From Pontibacter sp. G13 (GTDB lineage: Bacteria > Bacteroidota > Bacteroidia > J057), in assembly GCF_031851795.1 (NCBI RefSeq), contig NZ_CP134696.1:496001-560000 (forward strand): a DNA stretch of 64,000 nt. Direction: 5' to 3'. This document shows, piece after piece, positions 44,278 through 51,996 of this stretch. Position 1 is the first letter of the stretch. Each line of letters opens with the position of its first letter. The notes under the pieces are model-generated. The model made no database searches and was not told where the DNA came from. It saw nothing but the letters and a program-made list of their open reading frames with translations. The position numbers were made by a program, and so were the translations under genes.

Positions 44278-45459
44278 CTAGTTTTGCATCAGGCCCCAAA
44301 TCCAATTCGCCAAAGCTTCCTCGACCTCATAGAAACCGCTTTCTCCTTCTTTTACCTCAGCGCTGTTCAACAAAACCACAAACCCCTTTCCTTCCGCTGG
44401 AGCGACCCAAAGCATACTGTGGAGTCCATAAGCGTCTCCCGTGTGTCCAATGAGGCGAACGCCTGGGATCAGCGCTTCGGTGATATGCAGTCCCAACCCG
44501 TATTCCTTGAAGGCTCCTTGTCCTGAAATTCGCATGGATTCAGAGGCCATCTGAGCTAAATGTGATTTACCTAGAAGCGCGCCAGACTCATTCCCCTCCC
44601 ATGACAGCCAGAGCTTACCGATTTCCATCAGTTCTTGAGCAGACACCCTAAGTCCCCCCTGAGGCCCAAATTCGATTCCATTGTGGCCATTTTGGTAAGA
44701 TTCCCAATGACTTTTACTCAGGGTAGGTTCGACTTCCCAATCATCCACCTGTGGCACCCATTCGCCTTCGTTTCGGCGATAAAGCGTAGAGAGTGTCTTC
44801 CGTTCGGGCAGCGAAGCTTTATTGAAACTGCCTTGGATACCAAGTGGCACAAGCAGTTCTGTTTTCATCACTTCATCAAATCGAGCATCCAAGGTACGCT
44901 CCAAAATGGCTCCAATGATCCCGTACCCAAGATTGGAGTATCGAAACTGGGTTCCCGGCTCGGCTTCCGTCCACATTTCCTCCGTACCGCCACCTTGTAT
45001 CAATTCTGCCAAAGCGGGGTTTTCAGCTGCATAAGTAGCTCTGAGAAATTTCACATACTCGGGTCCATCAGCCAATCCGCTGGTATGTTGGAGCAAATGC
45101 CTCAAGGTAATGGGGAGGTCTGGAAAAATGGGATGAAATACAGGATAGCCCAGCAGGTCTCCTATTTGATCGTCCAATCGCAGCTTGCCCTTCTCCACTT
45201 GTTTCATGACGACTAGCGCTACCGCTAATTTTGAAATCGAAGCGATGCGATATCGAGTCTCAGGCCCCACTGGAATCTTTTGGTCGATCTGACTCCACCC
45301 ATGATAACACGCTAGGGAAACCCCCGAGTCCGTCCAAGCAATGATACTCGCTCCAGCTATGTCGAAGGAATCACACAGCTTTGCGAAATCTGAATGGGGA
45401 GATTGAGCCATAATTGGAGTAACAAGGAGGCAGGAAATCAGCAGAGAAAGGAACCGCAT
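44278..45459 (-). CDS. Secreted serine hydrolase (class C beta-lactamase/DD-peptidase family)
   Basis: This 393-residue protein starts at the ATG at 45459 (MRFLSLLISCLLVTPIMAQ, signal peptide). Motifs are the nucleophile SxxK in RIASISKLAVALV (near residue 80), YSN in FRYSNLGYGIIG (near 174) and the third motif as HTG in IGHTGDAYGLHSM (near 338). This is the esterase/PBP4-like branch that cuts peptides, esters or D-amino acids rather than a resistance enzyme, although the fold is that of AmpC. It acts in the periplasm or outside. The longer frame towards 45636 overlaps tRNA-Leu and is rejected. Confidence 0.9.
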   Translation of the reverse strand: MRFLSLLISCLLVTPIMAQSPHSDFAKLCDSFDIAGASIIAWTDSGVSLACYHGWSQIDQKIPVGPETRYRIASISKLAVALVVMKQVEKGKLRLDDQIGDLLGYPVFHPIFPDLPITLRHLLQHTSGLADGPEYVKFLRATYAAENPALAELIQGGGTEEMWTEAEPGTQFRYSNLGYGIIGAILERTLDARFDEVMKTELLVPLGIQGSFNKASLPERKTLSTLYRRNEGEWVPQVDDWEVEPTLSKSHWESYQNGHNGIEFGPQGGLRVSAQELMEIGKLWLSWEGNESGALLGKSHLAQMASESMRISGQGAFKEYGLGLHITEALIPGVRLIGHTGDAYGLHSMLWVAPAEGKGFVVLLNSAEVKEGESGFYEVEEALANWIWGLMQN

Positions 45460-45552
45460 AGGAGGCTTGTGATTGAGGGCCTGACAAGTTTCCAATAAAC
45501 AAAATGTTCCCGAAATGACCTCAGCGGGCAAGCGGTGATTACAGGTTGGGAA

Positions 45553-45590
45553 GGCACAAAATAAAAGGGACACCTCGATTGGCGTCCCTT
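45553..45590 (-). terminator. Terminator of tRNA-Leu
   Basis: On the minus strand a 10-bp stem AAGGGACGCC/GGTGTCCCTT (one G-U) with a 6-base loop is followed by TTATTTT. It begins 3 nt past the tRNA 3' end. Confidence 0.8.
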
Positions 45591-45593
45591 GAG

Positions 45594-45679
45594 TACCCGG
45601 AGCCGGACTCGAACCGGCACGGACATTACTGTCCAAGAGATTTTAAGTCTCTCGTGTCTACCAATTTCACCATCCGGGC
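45594..45679 (-). tRNA. tRNA-Leu (anticodon UAA)
   Basis: This 86-nt class II tRNA is read on the minus strand. The acceptor stem is GCCCGGA with TCCGGGT and discriminator A73 (the first pair is G-U). The D-arm is GGTGAAATTGGTAGACAC, and the anticodon stem AGAGA/TCTCT encloses loop CTTAAAA with UAA at the anticodon. A long variable arm typical of leucine tRNAs is followed by the T-arm GCCGGTTCGAGTCCGGC. CCA is not encoded. It has its own promoter and terminator. Confidence 0.97.
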
Positions 45680-45732
45680 ATCTTGGTAGGGTTTTGGGAG
45701 GAGTTTTCATGGCCCCTTCCGCAAAAGCAATG

Positions 45733-45762
45733 CGAATTTAGGAAAAGGAACCTAGTATACAA
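45733..45762 (-). promoter_or_regulatory. Promoter of tRNA-Leu
   Basis: On the minus strand TTG (45760-45762), 19 bases, then TAAATTCG (45733-45740) match TTG-N19-TAnnTTYG. The tRNA 5' end is about 50 nt downstream, leaving a short leader for RNase P. Confidence 0.5.
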
Positions 45763-46220
45763 AACGATTTTTCAACCTTGGGATAATTCAAGGTTTGCAT
45801 ACAATTGTTAAGCATTGATTGGGAGGGATTTGGTAAAAAGAAGCCTTCCCAAGGTAATGGGAAGGCTCTAAACATTAACTCAATTATAAACCAAATTCTT
45901 GATCATTCACGCAAGAAGCATGACAGGAATAACAGGCTCCTGGTTGGCTTTCAATACGGAAGAATGGAAAATCGGTTGATCAGAAGGTAGGTGGGAAAAT
46001 GATTTGGCTTAACCTCACGTCCTTCAAGTAAATTCCTTCACAAAGCCCAATCATGTCCTCAAGATGACACTTTTGATTCACAAAATCAAAATTATTTGGG
46101 CAGTGATGTAACGATTTGGGCAAAAATGCTAGCTAGGCGGGAAAATTTGGCAACTTAAAATAGCGGATAAGCCACTTAATTGATTCACTCTGAACACCTC
46201 CATCGCACGCTTGTGGGCGA
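45763..46220. other. AT-rich gap with a terminator-like hairpin
   Basis: No convincing gene is seen. AGCCTTCCC (45842-45850) pairs perfectly with GGGAAGGCT (45859-45867), and the minus strand continues TCTTTTT, so a minus-strand transcript would end here, 350 nt after the TPR gene stop. The region therefore holds a long 3' UTR or a small RNA. A 60-residue plus-strand frame at 45805-45990 has no recognisable feature. Confidence 0.5.
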
Positions 46221-46934
46221 TTAGTTGTTGCAATGCTCCTGAATCATGGTGTAGGCATTTACGTCTCCTAGTTCACCAGCTTTGGACCAATCCAAGCAAG
46301 CACCATCGAGATCCCCTGCACTGAGTTTGATAGAAGCTCTAGCGAAGTAAGAACTTGGGTCAGAGGGATTGAGGCTGACGATAAAGTCAAGGTCTTTGAT
46401 GGCAGGTTGAAAATCCTTCAAATTGATATAGGCCATAGCCCGATCGAAGATATACGGAGTTTTCTTTTTGTTGCTCAATTTGATGGCCTTGTCCAAATCA
46501 CTGATGGCACCCCGGAAGTCCCTGAGACCACTTTTGGCTTGGGCTCGGGCTTGGAAATATCGATCCTCCTTGCGTTTTCCCTTAATGGCAGTATTGAAGT
46601 CCAGCATCGCTCCGAGGAAATCTTCCAATCTCAGCTTGGCATTTCCACGATGGAAATAAGCCTCAGCATTTGCGGGATTGATCTGTAGATATTGATTGAA
46701 ATCCTGAATGGCTCCGGAATTGTCTCCTTGAAGCAATCTGGAAAAGCCCCGATTGTAGTAGGCCGCCTCATTGCGCGGATTGAGTTTCAGGACCATGGAG
46801 AAATCGGTCTCAGCCCCAGAAAGATCCTTGGATTCCAACTTGCTCATGCCACGCTTGAGCAATTGCCGCTCTGTCTGACCGAATGCGGGCAGGCAGAGGA
46901 GGACCAAGAACGACAGCAGCATTACATTTCTCAT
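46221..46934 (-). CDS. Secreted tetratricopeptide-repeat protein
   Basis: This 237-residue protein has a signal peptide (MRNVMLLSFLVLLCLPAFGQ) followed by six TPR units, recognisable by the A-x-x-D-F--(A/V)-L-LNPRNEAAYYNRG pattern (AETDFSMVLKLNPRNEAAYY, AIQDFNQYLQINPANAEAYF, AMLDFNTAIK, AISDLDKAIKL, AIKDLDFIVSLNPSDPSSYF, and the last ACLDWSKAGELG). Such superhelices bind partner proteins, and the envelope location is inferred from the signal. The ATG at 46934 is chosen because longer starts at 46970 or 46958 overlap the predicted transcription start. It is monocistronic with its own promoter. Confidence 0.9.
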   Translation of the reverse strand: MRNVMLLSFLVLLCLPAFGQTERQLLKRGMSKLESKDLSGAETDFSMVLKLNPRNEAAYYNRGFSRLLQGDNSGAIQDFNQYLQINPANAEAYFHRGNAKLRLEDFLGAMLDFNTAIKGKRKEDRYFQARAQAKSGLRDFRGAISDLDKAIKLSNKKKTPYIFDRAMAYINLKDFQPAIKDLDFIVSLNPSDPSSYFARASIKLSAGDLDGACLDWSKAGELGDVNAYTMIQEHCNN

Positions 46935-46967
46935 GTCAAACATTTTCAAAAATCGCATTATATTGCT

Positions 46968-46999
46968 CAAATTTAATCAAAAGGTGTTCGAATTTCAAA
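46968..46999 (-). promoter_or_regulatory. Promoter of the TPR gene
   Basis: On the minus strand TTTG (46996-46999), 20 bases, then TAAATTTG (46968-46975) is a perfect match. The transcription start near 46963 excludes the most upstream ATG of the frame and supports 46943 or 46934. Confidence 0.6.
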
Positions 47000-47121
47000 G
47001 CCAGTTGCCCAGCGGTATAACGTCCCCCGAATCCCCTGAAATTCCCGTTTCCGCAATCATCTGAATGCTTTAGGAAACGAATCAAAATGCCTAATTTGCA
47101 CCTCAAATTACTGGGAGGGAT

Positions 47122-47868
47122 ATGAAAAAAGCGTTGCAGGCCATACTGCAGAGGATCTTGGGGTTTGACCGGTACTTGTTCTGGTTCTCCCTTTTCAAGA
47201 TCAATACCATCAGATTCGAAGGACACAACAAAGAGGGAGATTTCCTCCACTTTCTAGGCATGCTCAATCCCAATGACCATGTATTGGACATCGGCGCCAA
47301 CATCGGGATCATGTCTGTACTCCTAGCGAAAAGATGCCCAGAGGGCCAAATTCACGCTTTCGAGCCCGTAGAGGAAAACCTCAAGGCTCTCAGAAAGGTC
47401 GTTGCTCACCATGACCTTCCTCAGGTTCACATTCACCCGATTGCCTTGGGCAAGGATGTACGGAAGATCCATATGCACATGCCCATTTTGCAAGGGGTGC
47501 GCATGCAGGGGCTCAGTCATGTCCAACATGAGACCATCGAAGGCTACGAGAGCGATGCTGTACAGTATGAAGTTCAACAGACGAGTCTAGATGAATGGCT
47601 CTCCAAGTATCCTCACGCCATCAATGCCATCAAGATGGACGTGGAGAACTACGAGCAATTTGTACTGGAGGGAGGCATGGAAAGCCTACGAACTCACAGG
47701 CCGATCATCTATTGTGAGCTTTGGGACAATGAAAACAGAGCCAATTGCATGGACATTTTGGAACGATTGGGGTATTCAACTCAAGTACTCATCAAAGACA
47801 TGCTTGTCCCCTTTGAAGCCGCCAAGCATCCGCACCATAACTTCTTTTTTATTCCCAATCCTGCCTAG
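47122..47868 (+). CDS. FkbM family methyltransferase
   Basis: This 248-residue SAM-dependent methyltransferase has VLDIGANIGIMSVLLAKR near residue 53 (SAM-binding motif I), IHAFEPVEENLKALRK (motif II), TSLDEWL and AIKMDVENYEQFVLEGGMESL, which together define FkbM-type O-methyltransferases. These usually methylate hydroxyls of glycans or lipids, but no glycosyltransferase cluster surrounds the gene, so the substrate is unknown. The next gene, aroA, starts 119 bp downstream in the same direction. Confidence 0.92.
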   Translation: MKKALQAILQRILGFDRYLFWFSLFKINTIRFEGHNKEGDFLHFLGMLNPNDHVLDIGANIGIMSVLLAKRCPEGQIHAFEPVEENLKALRKVVAHHDLPQVHIHPIALGKDVRKIHMHMPILQGVRMQGLSHVQHETIEGYESDAVQYEVQQTSLDEWLSKYPHAINAIKMDVENYEQFVLEGGMESLRTHRPIIYCELWDNENRANCMDILERLGYSTQVLIKDMLVPFEAAKHPHHNFFFIPNPA

Positions 47869-47987
47869 ACGCCCCTTCAACCGCCTTCGATTCCCCCGAA
47901 AAAATCACGTCAGCCCCCAGATCATGGACAGGTTTGTGTAACTTCCGCCTGTCGCTAAACAACCAAATCAGCGTTGAAACTACCCCT

Positions 47988-49214
47988 ATGATCTCATTGA
48001 CTGCCGCTCAGCGACGGCTAAATGCCCGTATCGCACTGCCTGCATCAAAAAGCGAAAGCAATCGGGCCCTGATTATCAAAGGGCTATCGAAGGAACCCAT
48101 CGAACTGCTCAATCTTGCCTCTGCTCGGGATACCCAGACGATGATTCGACTCATGGAGTCTGAAGGACACGTTCTGGATGTCATCGACGCCGGCACCACC
48201 ATGCGATTTCTTACTGCCTTCATGGCTGCTCAAGGCAGAGACCAGATCCTTACCGGAACTCCGAGGATGTGCAAGCGTCCTATTGGAATTCTGGTTGATG
48301 CGCTCAGGTCCCTCGGAGCCGAAATCCAGTATTGGAAGCAGGAAGGCTATCCCCCATTGCACATTGTGTCTAAGGGCACACAGATGGAAGGAGGTGAAAT
48401 CGAGATTGCGGGAAATGTCTCTAGCCAGTTCATTTCTGCCATCCTCATGATTTCCCCAACCCTCAAGCAAGGGGTGAAGCTGCACCTGACGGGCGATATC
48501 AGCTCAAGACCTTACATTGACATGACTCGCGGACTGATGTCCCACTTTGGAGTCGAATCACACTGGGAAGGCGCGACGATTGTCGTTCCGGAGCAATCCT
48601 ACCAAGGAGGCACGCTCACCATTGAATCGGACTGGTCAGCAGCTTCTTATTGGTATAGCATGTTGTCCATCGCTACAGAAGGAGAAGTATTTCTGGAAGG
48701 ATTGAAATCCAATTCGTGGCAGGGCGACCGTGGCATCTCCGATATCATGGTTCATTTCGGAATCCAAACCCAATTTGAAGAAGGCGGAATCCGCCTTACC
48801 AAGATTCCCATGGAAGACCCTCAGGGGCTCTTGGAATGGGATTTCACCAAAACGCCCGACCTTGCCCAAACCATGGCTGTGGTCAGTGCAGCAACCGGCA
48901 AACCCATCAAGATGTCTGGACTGCACACCCTCCGGGTGAAGGAAACTGACCGGATCGAGGCGCTTAAGGAACAGCTCGCCAAATTTCAGGTGGACTTTTT
49001 GGTGGAAGGAGACACCGCTACCGTTCGGAAGCAGGCGATTTTCACTGAGGCCCTCATAGAAACCTATGATGACCATAGAATGGCTATGGCCTTTTCGCCG
49101 TTGGTTTATAAATTTGGAAAACTACAACTGGATGATCCCGAGGTTGTCCAGAAGTCATACCCTGAATTTTGGCAACACCTGGCATCTGCTGGAGTAGCCA
49201 CGCAGGAGTGGTGA
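47988..49214 (+). CDS. aroA: 3-phosphoshikimate 1-carboxyvinyltransferase (EPSP synthase)
   Basis: This 408-residue enzyme catalyses step six of the shikimate pathway (shikimate-3-phosphate plus PEP to EPSP) in the cytoplasm. Recognisable motifs are LPASKSESNRALI, AGTTMRFLTAF, GTPRMCKRPIGILVDAL, GNVSSQFISAILM, DWSAASYWY, LRVKETDRI and YDDHRMAMAFSPL. The length is slightly under the usual 420-430, as in other Bacteroidota. The ATG at 47988 (MISLTAAQRRLNAR) is preferred to a TTG at 47934. proC follows after a 109-bp gap containing a perfect hairpin. Confidence 0.96.
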   Translation: MISLTAAQRRLNARIALPASKSESNRALIIKGLSKEPIELLNLASARDTQTMIRLMESEGHVLDVIDAGTTMRFLTAFMAAQGRDQILTGTPRMCKRPIGILVDALRSLGAEIQYWKQEGYPPLHIVSKGTQMEGGEIEIAGNVSSQFISAILMISPTLKQGVKLHLTGDISSRPYIDMTRGLMSHFGVESHWEGATIVVPEQSYQGGTLTIESDWSAASYWYSMLSIATEGEVFLEGLKSNSWQGDRGISDIMVHFGIQTQFEEGGIRLTKIPMEDPQGLLEWDFTKTPDLAQTMAVVSAATGKPIKMSGLHTLRVKETDRIEALKEQLAKFQVDFLVEGDTATVRKQAIFTEALIETYDDHRMAMAFSPLVYKFGKLQLDDPEVVQKSYPEFWQHLASAGVATQEW

Positions 49215-49245
49215 CAACCCAACTCGCCCACCCCCGTAGTGTGAT

Positions 49246-49272
49246 CCCATGCCGACTGAACGTCGGCATGGG
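49246..49272 (+). other. Perfect 11-bp hairpin between aroA and proC
   Basis: CCCATGCCGAC (49246-49256), loop TGAAC, GTCGGCATGGG (49262-49272). No U-tract follows, so it is not a standard intrinsic terminator. It could stabilise or process a shared aroA-proC mRNA. Confidence 0.7.
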
Positions 49273-49323
49273 CATGGTATCAGCCCAATCGCCCCGAGGT
49301 CATGCATACCAAACACGCAGACA

Positions 49324-50148
49324 ATGAAGCAGATTTTGATCATTGGAGCTGGAAACATGGGTTATACCTATGGAAAGAGTTTTCTGGACTCCAGTCAGGT
49401 TACCCGCGAACGCTTGTTCTTCATCGACCAAGATGCGGACAAGGCGGAACGTGTCATGACCCTATCGGACAATCCTTTTCACACTGAACCATCAGGCTTT
49501 GTGAGAAGCATGGACTTGATCCTGTTGTGCGTCAAGCCCCAGGATTTCCGACAACTCTCCAATAGACTCCTCCCCTACCTCAGCCCAGATTCCATCGTTA
49601 TTTCCATCATGGCAGGGGTTAGTATCGAGTCGATCCGATTTGAGTTAAACTGCCAAAAGGTCGTTCGGGCCATGCCCAACCTTCCTGCTGCCATCGGGAA
49701 AGGGATGACCGTATATACTTGCCAACAGCTTTCACAGACAGAATCCCATGAAGTATCCAAGCTACTCGGGAGTACTGGAAAAGCATTGGAGGTGGAGCAG
49801 GAGGATTTGCTAGACGCCGCTACGGCAATTTCCGGGAGCGGTCCCGCCTATGTGTACATTTTCATGAAGGCCATGCAACAAAGTGCGGAGGCCATGGGAT
49901 TTGATTCTGAAGCTGCCGAGCTTTTGGTTCGGCAGACATTCGAGGGATCGATCGATCTGCTTCAACAATCGGAAGACGGCCTGCAAGTCTGGATTGATCG
50001 GGTATCTTCCAAGGGAGGCACGACAGAAGCGGCTAGGAATACCTTCGACGAACAAGATCTTGAGTCTGCCATTCATGCTGGCCTGGAGTCTGCGAGAGTC
50101 CGTGCCGGAGAACTTCGGGAAGCCATCAAGCGTTCCCCAGCAGGCTAA
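49324..50148 (+). CDS. proC: Pyrroline-5-carboxylate reductase
   Basis: This 274-residue enzyme performs the last step of proline synthesis (P5C plus NAD(P)H to proline). It has an N-terminal Rossmann fold with IIGAGNMGYTYG, VRAMPNLPAAIGKGM, and the C-terminal dimerisation domain with AISGSGPAYVYIF and SSKGGTTEAA, the family signature. The ATG at 49324 (MKQILIIGAGNMG) gives the family start; a longer frame from 49249 runs through the hairpin. It is cytoplasmic and is followed by rpsU, which has its own promoter. Confidence 0.96.
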   Translation: MKQILIIGAGNMGYTYGKSFLDSSQVTRERLFFIDQDADKAERVMTLSDNPFHTEPSGFVRSMDLILLCVKPQDFRQLSNRLLPYLSPDSIVISIMAGVSIESIRFELNCQKVVRAMPNLPAAIGKGMTVYTCQQLSQTESHEVSKLLGSTGKALEVEQEDLLDAATAISGSGPAYVYIFMKAMQQSAEAMGFDSEAAELLVRQTFEGSIDLLQQSEDGLQVWIDRVSSKGGTTEAARNTFDEQDLESAIHAGLESARVRAGELREAIKRSPAG

Positions 50149-50179
50149 TTAGCATGAATGATTGCATGAAAGTATGATT

Positions 50180-50209
50180 TTGAATGTTCGTAAGGGTTCT
50201 GTACCTTCG
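50180..50209 (+). promoter_or_regulatory. Promoter of rpsU
   Basis: TTG (50180-50182), 19 bases, then TACCTTCG (50202-50209) match TTG-N19-TAnnTTYG. The leader to the GTG at 50271 is about 58 nt. Confidence 0.55.
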
Positions 50210-50255
50210 TGGAAACTTTAAAGGTCCGTCTCAGCGGATATCAATACCACAAGAG

Positions 50256-50273
50256 AGGAGGTAACAAGACGTG
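50256..50273 (+). promoter_or_regulatory. Strong Shine-Dalgarno sequence with GTG start for rpsU
   Basis: AGGAGGT (50256-50262) lies 9 bases, counted from GGAGG, before the GTG at 50271. Bacteroidota genes normally lack such sites, because bS21 helps hide the 16S tail. A strong site on the bS21 gene itself fits the autoregulation described in Flavobacterium: ribosomes without bS21 can use the site and restore bS21. Confidence 0.75.
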
Positions 50274-50465
50274 ATCATTATTCGAGTAAAAGAGGGCGAA
50301 TCCATCGACCGAGCACTCAGACGATACAAGAAAAAGTTTGAGAAGACAGGCGTTTTGAAGGAAAAACGTAGAAGAATGTTCTACAAAAAACCTTCTGAGG
50401 TCAATAAAGAGGTGATGAAAAAAGCGGTTAACCGCCAACGCCACTTCGCGAACGAAAACTACTAA
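50271..50465 (+). CDS. rpsU: 30S ribosomal protein bS21
   Basis: This 64-residue basic protein reads MIIIRVKEGESIDRALRRYK and continues KKKFEKTGVLKEKRRRMFYK, the standard S21 pattern, with an extended C-terminal helix. It binds the platform of the small subunit near the 3' end of 16S rRNA, where in Bacteroidota it contributes to occluding the anti-Shine-Dalgarno. The GTG start is fixed by the strong ribosome-binding site and by homology. It is monocistronic, with its own promoter and a terminator 28 nt after the stop. Confidence 0.97.
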   Translation: MIIIRVKEGESIDRALRRYKKKFEKTGVLKEKRRRMFYKKPSEVNKEVMKKAVNRQRHFANENY

Positions 50466-50492
50466 GCCAGTCTTTCAAGTTTTCAAGATACC

Positions 50493-50522
50493 AGTCCATC
50501 GGCATGCCGATGGACTTTTTTT
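50493..50522 (+). terminator. Terminator of rpsU
   Basis: The perfect inverted repeat AGTCCATCGGC/GCCGATGGACT with a 2-base centre (in practice a 4-base loop) is followed by a run of T (50516-50522). Confidence 0.93.
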
Positions 50523-50568
50523 ATGCCCTAGCCTACCAAAAGTCAAAGTCAGGATATGCCGGAAAGCG

Positions 50569-50576
50569 TATTTTTG
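50569..50576 (+). promoter_or_regulatory. Candidate -7 element for xerC-hpf
   Basis: TATTTTTG is a perfect TAnnTTTG match 32 bp before the ATG of the recombinase. No TTG is found at the expected -33 distance, so support is partial. Confidence 0.4.
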
Positions 50577-50608
50577 ATTATTACGAATTTCAAGATATTC
50601 AATAGACC

Positions 50609-51529
50609 ATGTTGAAGACGAAGTTCCAGCAATTCCTGAAAGTCGAAAGACAATATGCCCCCAACACACAGAAGGCATACCTTCGGGATTTAGCGGACTT
50701 CGATGCTTGGCTGGAAAGCCAAGCGATGGGCTCGCTATTTGATGAAGAGGGCATATTGGCCATCACCCATCGACATATTCGGAGTTGGATGGGAGAATTG
50801 CTCCATGCAGGAATCTCCCGGAGGAGCGTAGCCCGTAAGGTTTCCACCCTCAAAACCTATTTTCAGTTCCTTCAGCGGCAGGAGCTTATCACCCGGAATC
50901 CCGCCAATCGGGTCAAGGTTCCGAAGTTCGACAAGAAGCTCCCCGTATTTCTCAAGGAGACTGAAACAGAATCCTTATTCGACGTGTTTACGTTTGATAA
51001 CTCCTTCGAGGGGATCAGAGATCGGTGTATGCTGGAAATCCTTTATGGATGCGGGCTGCGAAAATCCGAACTGATCAATCTGCGTATAATAGATGTTGAT
51101 GTCCACGAGCGATCCATCAAGGTCCTCGGGAAGGGCAACAAGGAGCGGATACTCCCATATGGCAAACATGTCGCAGAGGCCTTAAAACGGTATCTAGCTG
51201 CTGCCGAGGGAGATGGGATAGAATTATCGGAAAATCTCTTTGTTAGAAAATCAGGAGAAAAGCTTTATCCGAAACTTCTATATAACATTGTCCGTAAATA
51301 TTTACAGCAAGTGAGTGTTCAAAACCAGAAAAGTCCACACGTTCTAAGACATACCTTTGCAACCCACTTGCTGGATCATGGAGCAGACCTGAATGCAATC
51401 AAAGAACTGCTCGGGCATAGTTCACTGGCTTCCACCCAGGTATATACCCATAACAGCATTCAGAAACTCAAAAGCGTACACAAGCAGGCTCACCCTCGAG
51501 CCTCGAACCATAAAGATGAGTTGTTATGA
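50609..51529 (+). CDS. xerC: Tyrosine recombinase, XerC-like
   Basis: This 306-residue recombinase has an N-terminal SAM-like DNA-binding domain (YAPNTQKAYLRDLADFDAWL) and a catalytic domain with the first Arg in GCGLRKSELINL (near 149), a beta-hairpin Lys in VLGKGNKERILP, HVLRHTFATHLL (His/Arg), LGHSSLASTQVYTH with the second His and the nucleophile Tyr (near 279). Xer recombinases resolve chromosome dimers at dif during division. With no integrase-type accessory genes and a housekeeping context, XerC/D is more likely than a phage integrase. It overlaps hpf by 4 bp (ATGA), so the two are co-translated. Confidence 0.92.
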   Translation: MLKTKFQQFLKVERQYAPNTQKAYLRDLADFDAWLESQAMGSLFDEEGILAITHRHIRSWMGELLHAGISRRSVARKVSTLKTYFQFLQRQELITRNPANRVKVPKFDKKLPVFLKETETESLFDVFTFDNSFEGIRDRCMLEILYGCGLRKSELINLRIIDVDVHERSIKVLGKGNKERILPYGKHVAEALKRYLAAAEGDGIELSENLFVRKSGEKLYPKLLYNIVRKYLQQVSVQNQKSPHVLRHTFATHLLDHGADLNAIKELLGHSSLASTQVYTHNSIQKLKSVHKQAHPRASNHKDELL

Positions 51530-51828
51530 AAATTACTATTCAAGCGATCCACTTCACTGCAGCTGACCACCTCAAAGATTTTATCCAAAAAAAGTGTGAC
51601 AAGCTGGATCATTTTTTTGACCGAATCACCGACGGCAACGTAATCCTCAAGGTTCAACACGAGGAAAACAAAGCCAACAAGTATGCTGAAATCATCGTCA
51701 ACGTACCCGGTGAAAAACTCGTCGCCCATGCCAATGGTGCAAGCTTCGAAGAAGCTGTTGACACGGTTACCAACAAATTGAAAGAACAACTCAGACGATA
51801 CAAAGGCAAAATGAAGGCCCACGTATAG
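51526..51828 (+). CDS. hpf: Ribosome hibernation promoting factor, short form
   Basis: This 100-residue HPF/RaiA (S30Ae) domain protein reads MKITIQAIHFTAADHLKDFI and continues KKCDKLDHFFDRITDGNVIL, then NKYAEIIVNVPGEKLVAHA, FEEAVDTVTNKLKEQLRRYK. It binds the decoding centre of idle 30S subunits and promotes 100S dimers or dormancy. It lacks the C-terminal dimerisation domain of long HPF, so it is the short type. It is translationally coupled to xerC through an ATGA overlap, as in many Bacteroidota, and ends in a hairpin terminator. Confidence 0.94.
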   Translation: MKITIQAIHFTAADHLKDFIQKKCDKLDHFFDRITDGNVILKVQHEENKANKYAEIIVNVPGEKLVAHANGASFEEAVDTVTNKLKEQLRRYKGKMKAHV

Positions 51829-51874
51829 TCCCCTACATGCAAAATATCGGAAACAGCTAGGTTTCCACAACATG

Positions 51875-51908
51875 AAGGGCTGCCAAATGGCAGCCCTTAT
51901 CATTTATA
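51875..51908 (+). terminator. Terminator of xerC-hpf
   Basis: The 10-bp stem AAGGGCTGCC/GGCAGCCCTT has loop AAAT, followed by a broken U-tract (ATCATTTAT). Confidence 0.7.
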
Positions 51909-51929
51909 TGAACTTCTGATTCAGCCGAT

Positions 51930-51972
51930 CCCAAATAGAAACAGGGACTACACTCTTGCGAGCGAGTCCCTG
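51930..51972 (-). terminator. Terminator of the starch utilisation operon
   Basis: On the minus strand the 8-bp stem CAGGGACT/AGTCCCTG with a 15-base loop is followed by TTTCTATTT. It lies 25 nt past the last gene of the SUS operon. Confidence 0.65.
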
Positions 51973-51996
51973 CGCATTTCCAGTTACGAAAATCTA

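Noticed and set aside
45460-45636. N-terminal extension of the serine hydrolase frame to 45636
   Set aside because: It would run through tRNA-Leu and its terminator; the ATG at 45459 begins with a clear signal peptide.
45885-45975. Minus-strand short frame with a Cys-rich end (CYSCHASC)
   Set aside because: The frame has no start codon after the preceding stop and is only about 30 codons; I treat it as chance.
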